Positions 24,947 through 28,950 of a stretch of DNA of 28,950 bases are shown one piece after another. Position 1 is the stretch's first letter. Every line of letters begins with the position of its first letter. Source of the stretch: UBA1412 sp964609795 (GTDB lineage: Bacteria > Verrucomicrobiota > Verrucomicrobiia > Limisphaerales > UBA1412); assembly GCA_964609795.1 (NCBI GenBank), contig CAZSTC010000030.1, forward strand, positions 1-28,950, written 5' to 3'. The position numbers were made by a program, and so were the translations under genes. The notes under the pieces were generated by a model. It had not been told where the DNA came from. It did no database searches and was given only the letters and a program-made list of their open reading frames with translations.

Positions 24947-26257
24947 ATGAAATTGGAAGAGTGCTCTCCTCTTGAACAACAATATTCCAAGGCGATCGAA
25001 TTTCTTTATGGGCTCCGTTCATTCGGAGCCAAATTGGGATTGGAAAGCATACAGTTTCTCTGCGAGAAATTTGACCACCCCGAGAAAGGACTTCATTTCA
25101 TACACGTAGCAGGCTCTAATGGGAAAGGGTCTGTTTGTGCGATACTGGAAAGCATATATAAACACGCGGGCTATCGAACGGGGCTATTTACTTCTCCTCA
25201 TTTGATCTCTTTCGCCGAACGAATTCAGGTAAATCGCACCCAAATCAGCAAAGAAAATATAGTGGGTTTGGTTGAGAATATTAGACCCATTCTTGATTCC
25301 TTCCCTTCAGCATCTCATCCAACTTTTTTTGAAGCAGTAACGCTCATGGCATTACTGCACTTTCAGGAAGAAAAATGTGAGATTATTCTCTGGGAAACAG
25401 GACTGGGCGGGAGGCTGGATTCAACCAACATTGTTACCCCGCTGGCTTCGGTCATTACAAACATTTCATTAGAACATCAGCAATACTTGGGAAACACCCT
25501 GGCTGAGATAGCATATGAAAAATCTGGCATAATAAAACAAGGGGTCCCCATTATTACTACGGAGGTAAATTCAGAGCCGTTGGAAGTTATTAAGAAAACA
25601 GCAAAAATCAAATCCGCTCCTTTTTTCTCTGCTTCTGCTGATTCATTGACTCCCCTTCCTCCTCAGTTTCCAGAATATCAAAAAAACAACATCTCACTTG
25701 CTCTTAAAACGGTCGATGTTTTACAAGCCCAACTTCCTGTTTCAAATAAATCGCTTCGTGAGGGACTTTGCGCAACTCAATGGCCCGGACGTTTTCAGAT
25801 TATCCGCCTTAATAACCAAACCATTATTTTAGATGGGGCTCATAACGTGGCTGGATTTCGTGCCCTTACGAAATCCCTTAATGAACGGTTTCAAGAGAAA
25901 CCTCATATCATACTAGGCGTCTTGGCTGACAAAGACTGGCCTAATATCTGTCGCATAATTGCTCCGTACGGTTTGTCATTTTCCTGTTTGTCCGTACCAA
26001 ACCACAGGAAACTTGCCCCCGAAACTCTGGTTAGAGAGTTGAAGAAACACACTCCGTCTCATATCGGTGTTTCAACTCAAGAAGATATTAAAGGCGCCTT
26101 GATTACTCTAAAAGACGCCCCATTGATATTGGTTTGCGGCTCACTATACTTGATAAGCGAGGCCCTCGCTCTGTTGGATAAAAACGCCCCTCCTCATCCT
26201 TTAGAAGGACAATTGAATGATTGGGGAAACACAGGTCAGAACAAATTACCCGTCTAA
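24947..26257 (+). CDS. folC: Folylpolyglutamate synthase / dihydrofolate synthase
   Basis: A protein of 436 residues from ATG 24947. A GTG at 24917 would add 10 residues. It is an ATP-dependent Mur-ligase-type enzyme that adds glutamate to folates. It has the P-loop GSNGKGS (56-62), the block SPHLISFAERI, WETGLGGRLDSTN in the middle, the WPGRFQ segment, and LDGAHNVAGFRAL in the C-terminal domain. It is the last gene of the plus-strand operon and shares folate metabolism with the SHMT part of the upstream fusion. Its TAA overlaps the TAG of the convergent repeat-protein gene within four bases (CTAA at 26254-26257). Confidence 0.95.
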   Translation: MKLEECSPLEQQYSKAIEFLYGLRSFGAKLGLESIQFLCEKFDHPEKGLHFIHVAGSNGKGSVCAILESIYKHAGYRTGLFTSPHLISFAERIQVNRTQISKENIVGLVENIRPILDSFPSASHPTFFEAVTLMALLHFQEEKCEIILWETGLGGRLDSTNIVTPLASVITNISLEHQQYLGNTLAEIAYEKSGIIKQGVPIITTEVNSEPLEVIKKTAKIKSAPFFSASADSLTPLPPQFPEYQKNNISLALKTVDVLQAQLPVSNKSLREGLCATQWPGRFQIIRLNNQTIILDGAHNVAGFRALTKSLNERFQEKPHIILGVLADKDWPNICRIIAPYGLSFSCLSVPNHRKLAPETLVRELKKHTPSHIGVSTQEDIKGALITLKDAPLILVCGSLYLISEALALLDKNAPPHPLEGQLNDWGNTGQNKLPV

Positions 26258-28950
26258 TTTTTCGGAACAATCCTGACGTTTCTGATTTCTTCGGGACCTG
26301 AGCCTAGTTTCTGTTGTAGCGAAGCCTTGTGATTGGATAAATCAAGTTGTAGAAGGGGTTCCCATCTCGAAAAACTTCCATCCTGACTCGTCTTAATCTC
26401 TGCCCCAGACGAAGAAATGTTCCTTTCCCATACTATTCTAAACAAACCATCTTTTGTTATTTCGCAAGAACGAAGAGGCCATTTTTCAGCCTCTTCATCC
26501 TCCATGTAAAACCAAGCAGTTTTCTTTAGAGCATAGCTGTTTTCAAGAGTAAGTGCATCTTGTGTCAACAGAACCTTGCCTATCAAAAGCCACTCATCGT
26601 CTGGATTGGAATTGGATGCAAAAACAGAATACTCTTTTCCCTCCTGGACATTCCAATTGAGCTTCATTACCTCCGCAGTTGAGGAAGAAGGGACATATTC
26701 GTATTGAACGGAAGATTCATCCCCTCCATCCTCCAATAGGCAAAGAAGAATTTCTTTTTCCGAGCTCAAAGACGGCACGCCGGAGTCATTCACTTTGAAT
26801 TTAAGATTCCATCCTCCATTCAAAAATTGGCTTTTTGTTCTGGGTCTCCAGCAAAATTCCCCTGTCAGCGGATTAAAAGAAGCCTCAGATGGTAAAGCGG
26901 AAATAAGCGACAGATTCAACTGCTGAATCGGTATGTCAGAATCAGACATCTTCACAAAAAATCGTACTTCCTGATTTAATCGAAAAGCAGGTATTATCAA
27001 TTCTTCAATTTGCGGGGCAGAATTGATCTCCACAACATCCAAAATAAGACGGAGTGTTTGGCTTCTTCTTTCATCGCCTACCCTGGCTTCCAGCAAAACT
27101 TCTCGACTCTGCCCACCATCCAGTTCCCCGGGGATCCAATGAAGCATTGAGCTTTCTGAATCAAGGACCATGTCATTGGGAGAAGAATCGAGACTCCATT
27201 TCCAGCCAGATGTCGAATCTGTATCAAGACAGAATTCGAAAGGCTCTCCTTCATGTAAACTGGCCGATAACTCTATCACTCCAGAAGTCGGCTCGACATT
27301 TGCCCACGGATGCACATTGAGAGTCAGCAGCCTTGTAGCACCGCCCGCATTAACGTCGGTAACCTGAATTCCAAAAGAGGTTGTTCCCACTTGATAGTTA
27401 AGTGGAACTCGCCAATGAACAGCACCGGTATGAGGGTGGATTGTGAGTCCCTCTGGCCCCGATGTTTTACTAATTACAAGCTGTTCTTTAGGAATATCGT
27501 CATCTTCTGCAGTGATAACTGTTGTAAATTCCTGACCTTGATACACATCAAAAGTTGTTTCAGAAAACGTAAATCTCGGCGCTGTATTAACGGCACGAAC
27601 CAACACTCTGAAACTTGTCTCTGCAAAGAGGCCTCCTGAGTCTGTAACTCGTATTGTAACAGTATAACCTCCGGGCCCGTGAGGTTCACGAATGTGCCAG
27701 TAAAAAACGTTACCTGAGAAATAAGCATCCTCCTCCTGAATGTAATCATCGGGAAGAAGTGAGATGACCGAGTATGTCAAAACATCTGCTTCAGGATCCA
27801 CAGCCTCCACTGGATAATTTAACACTACGTCTTCATTAATCCGTATAAGAGGAATAGAACTTATGGAAGGAGCATTGTTGACTTCATCTACAGTGATCAC
27901 GAAAGAAATCTGAGCCGAACGCTTGTTGCCGGTTGTTTCCGATCCATTAACGATTACTTCAAAACTTTTACCACCGTCACTCTCTCCGGGAATCCAGGAA
28001 AAACAGCCTGAAACTGAGTCTAACTGCATACCTGTATTGGATTTCAAAAGAGAATAACTAATAGGATCAGCACCTCCGCTGGCACTTGCCATCAAAACGA
28101 CTTGAAATAGGGAGTGCTCTTTGACATGTAAGTTTTCTACAGGTATGAAATATAAAGGTGAGGAAGCCGATTCTTTTACCGTTATCTTTAATGTTGCACT
28201 GCCGCTTTTCACTGGATTCCCATTATCAGTAGCTAAAATGGATAAGAAATGTTCGCCGACCTGGTCTTTCGATGGAGTCCAAATAATATCCCCATTGGAA
28301 TAAAATCTTAATCCACTCGGGGCGCTCCCTTGCAATGTATAGGTTAATTTTTGAGCGGGGATATCCGAATCAGTCGCTTTTACTGTAGAGAGTGACAAGG
28401 TTTCACCTACAATGGCTTCCTTTTCCAAACTGCAGGAAAAATAAGGCTCTGAGTTCACCTCTGTCACCGTGACAGTGAACTCTCTTCGTGTCTCTGATGG
28501 AGAAACCTCATCCAAATCGCTCACTATCAAAAAGGCAGCATACACCCCAGGCCCTTGTTCTTCGGAGGGAGCCCAAAAGATATTTCCATCTAAATCCACA
28601 CTCATTCCCGGAGGGGCCCCCTCTTCAAGTTCAAAAGATAATTCATCATTGTCTACGTCATAAAAATCCCAGCCTAGAAGCATCGTAATATTCGCCTCTA
28701 AAAGTTCCGGTATAGTCACTTCTGTAGAATCTCCTGCTATTGTCGGCGCTCCATTTAAATATTCGGTTCGAAGAGTAAATTGGGTTTGAGAAGATAATCC
28801 CGAACCATCTTCAACTTTTACCGTAACCAAATATGGATCCGTGCGGTAAAGCTCTTTAGACAATGAGAATGTAATGTTCCCATTTGCCGGATTAATTAGC
28901 ATCTCTTGTGGAGCCCCTGCTACAATCGAATAAGCCAGAGTATTAGCGGG
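26254..28950 (-). CDS. Large cadherin/Ig-like repeat protein, 5' part beyond the window
   Basis: At least 898 residues. The frame stays open past the internal ATG at 28902 to the window edge (PANTLAYSIVAGAPQE precedes it). It has about eight repeats of 90-110 residues, each with a core like GMSVDLDGNIFWAPSEEQ followed by a strand such as YAAFLIVSD and the join VNSEP, VNNAP, VNTAP or INSAP. This is the pattern of putative-Ig (He_PIG) and cadherin-like domains, many with acidic D-x-D or DSDIP loops that could bind calcium. The last 140 or so residues form another module (VQEGKEYSVFASNSNPDDEW) of a type common in Verrucomicrobiota repeat proteins. No LPXTG, PEP-CTERM or type IX sorting signal is visible. 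It is probably a secreted or surface adhesin or structural protein. Confidence 0.8.
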   Translation of the reverse strand, partial: PANTLAYSIVAGAPQEMLINPANGNITFSLSKELYRTDPYLVTVKVEDGSGLSSQTQFTLRTEYLNGAPTIAGDSTEVTIPELLEANITMLLGWDFYDVDNDELSFELEEGAPPGMSVDLDGNIFWAPSEEQGPGVYAAFLIVSDLDEVSPSETRREFTVTVTEVNSEPYFSCSLEKEAIVGETLSLSTVKATDSDIPAQKLTYTLQGSAPSGLRFYSNGDIIWTPSKDQVGEHFLSILATDNGNPVKSGSATLKITVKESASSPLYFIPVENLHVKEHSLFQVVLMASASGGADPISYSLLKSNTGMQLDSVSGCFSWIPGESDGGKSFEVIVNGSETTGNKRSAQISFVITVDEVNNAPSISSIPLIRINEDVVLNYPVEAVDPEADVLTYSVISLLPDDYIQEEDAYFSGNVFYWHIREPHGPGGYTVTIRVTDSGGLFAETSFRVLVRAVNTAPRFTFSETTFDVYQGQEFTTVITAEDDDIPKEQLVISKTSGPEGLTIHPHTGAVHWRVPLNYQVGTTSFGIQVTDVNAGGATRLLTLNVHPWANVEPTSGVIELSASLHEGEPFEFCLDTDSTSGWKWSLDSSPNDMVLDSESSMLHWIPGELDGGQSREVLLEARVGDERRSQTLRLILDVVEINSAPQIEELIIPAFRLNQEVRFFVKMSDSDIPIQQLNLSLISALPSEASFNPLTGEFCWRPRTKSQFLNGGWNLKFKVNDSGVPSLSSEKEILLCLLEDGGDESSVQYEYVPSSSTAEVMKLNWNVQEGKEYSVFASNSNPDDEWLLIGKVLLTQDALTLENSYALKKTAWFYMEDEEAEKWPLRSCEITKDGLFRIVWERNISSSGAEIKTSQDGSFSRWEPLLQLDLSNHKASLQQKLGSGPEEIRNVRIVPKN

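Noticed and set aside
1..28950. CRISPR arrays, insertion sequences, toxin-antitoxin or defence genes
   Set aside because: No regularly spaced repeats, transposase, integrase or defence-type proteins were seen on either strand.

Overview
The window looks like a chromosomal stretch of a Gram-negative bacterium of roughly 45% GC, most likely from the Verrucomicrobiota or a related PVC lineage. This is an inference from gene content. The supporting signs are a secreted FG-GAP protein, a large cadherin/Ig-like protein with a C-terminal module of a style common in that phylum, polysaccharide-directed glycosidases, a long N-terminal extension on Rho, and an uncharacterised zinc-ribbon protein beside trpS. 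An outer-membrane barrel C-terminus and several signal peptides support a diderm cell. Clostridial-type ETF and a 2-oxoacid:ferredoxin oxidoreductase point to ferredoxin-linked, at least partly anaerobic metabolism. No mobile element, CRISPR array, rRNA or phage gene was recognised.

Layout. 1-205: the end of an outer-membrane barrel gene with codon use unlike the rest. 206-684: about 480 bases without a supportable gene. 685-761: tRNA-Arg(UCU) on the minus strand with a good promoter. 987-3572: an ACS-type MFS transporter and a secreted seven-repeat FG-GAP protein, 3 bases apart. 3705-7804: etfB, etfA with a ferredoxin domain, ETF:quinone oxidoreductase, and a NikR-type regulator. 7809-11955 (minus): two secreted glycosidases, a GH127-like enzyme followed by an (alpha/alpha)6 six-hairpin enzyme. 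12271-15296 (minus): trpS, a zinc-ribbon protein, rnc and rpe. 15333-26257 (plus): a strong promoter, then low-molecular-weight phosphatase, an rpiB-glyA fusion, rho, a 2-oxoacid:ferredoxin oxidoreductase (delta, alpha, fused beta-gamma), ileS and folC, with very short gaps throughout. 26254-28950 (minus): a large secreted or surface repeat protein that runs off the window.

How the genes fit together. The ETF pair can collect electrons from flavin dehydrogenases and pass them to quinone through ETF-QO, while the ferredoxin domain on EtfA suggests a link to the ferredoxin pool that the 2-oxoacid oxidoreductase fills. SHMT and FolC both act on folate one-carbon metabolism, and RpiB and Rpe both act in pentose-phosphate interconversion. 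The two glycosidases, the MFS transporter and the barrel protein fit a carbohydrate-scavenging lifestyle. The most unusual structure is the in-frame joining of complete RpiB and complete SHMT, with a near-perfect Shine-Dalgarno sequence and ATG preserved at the junction, so that both a fusion protein and free SHMT could be made.
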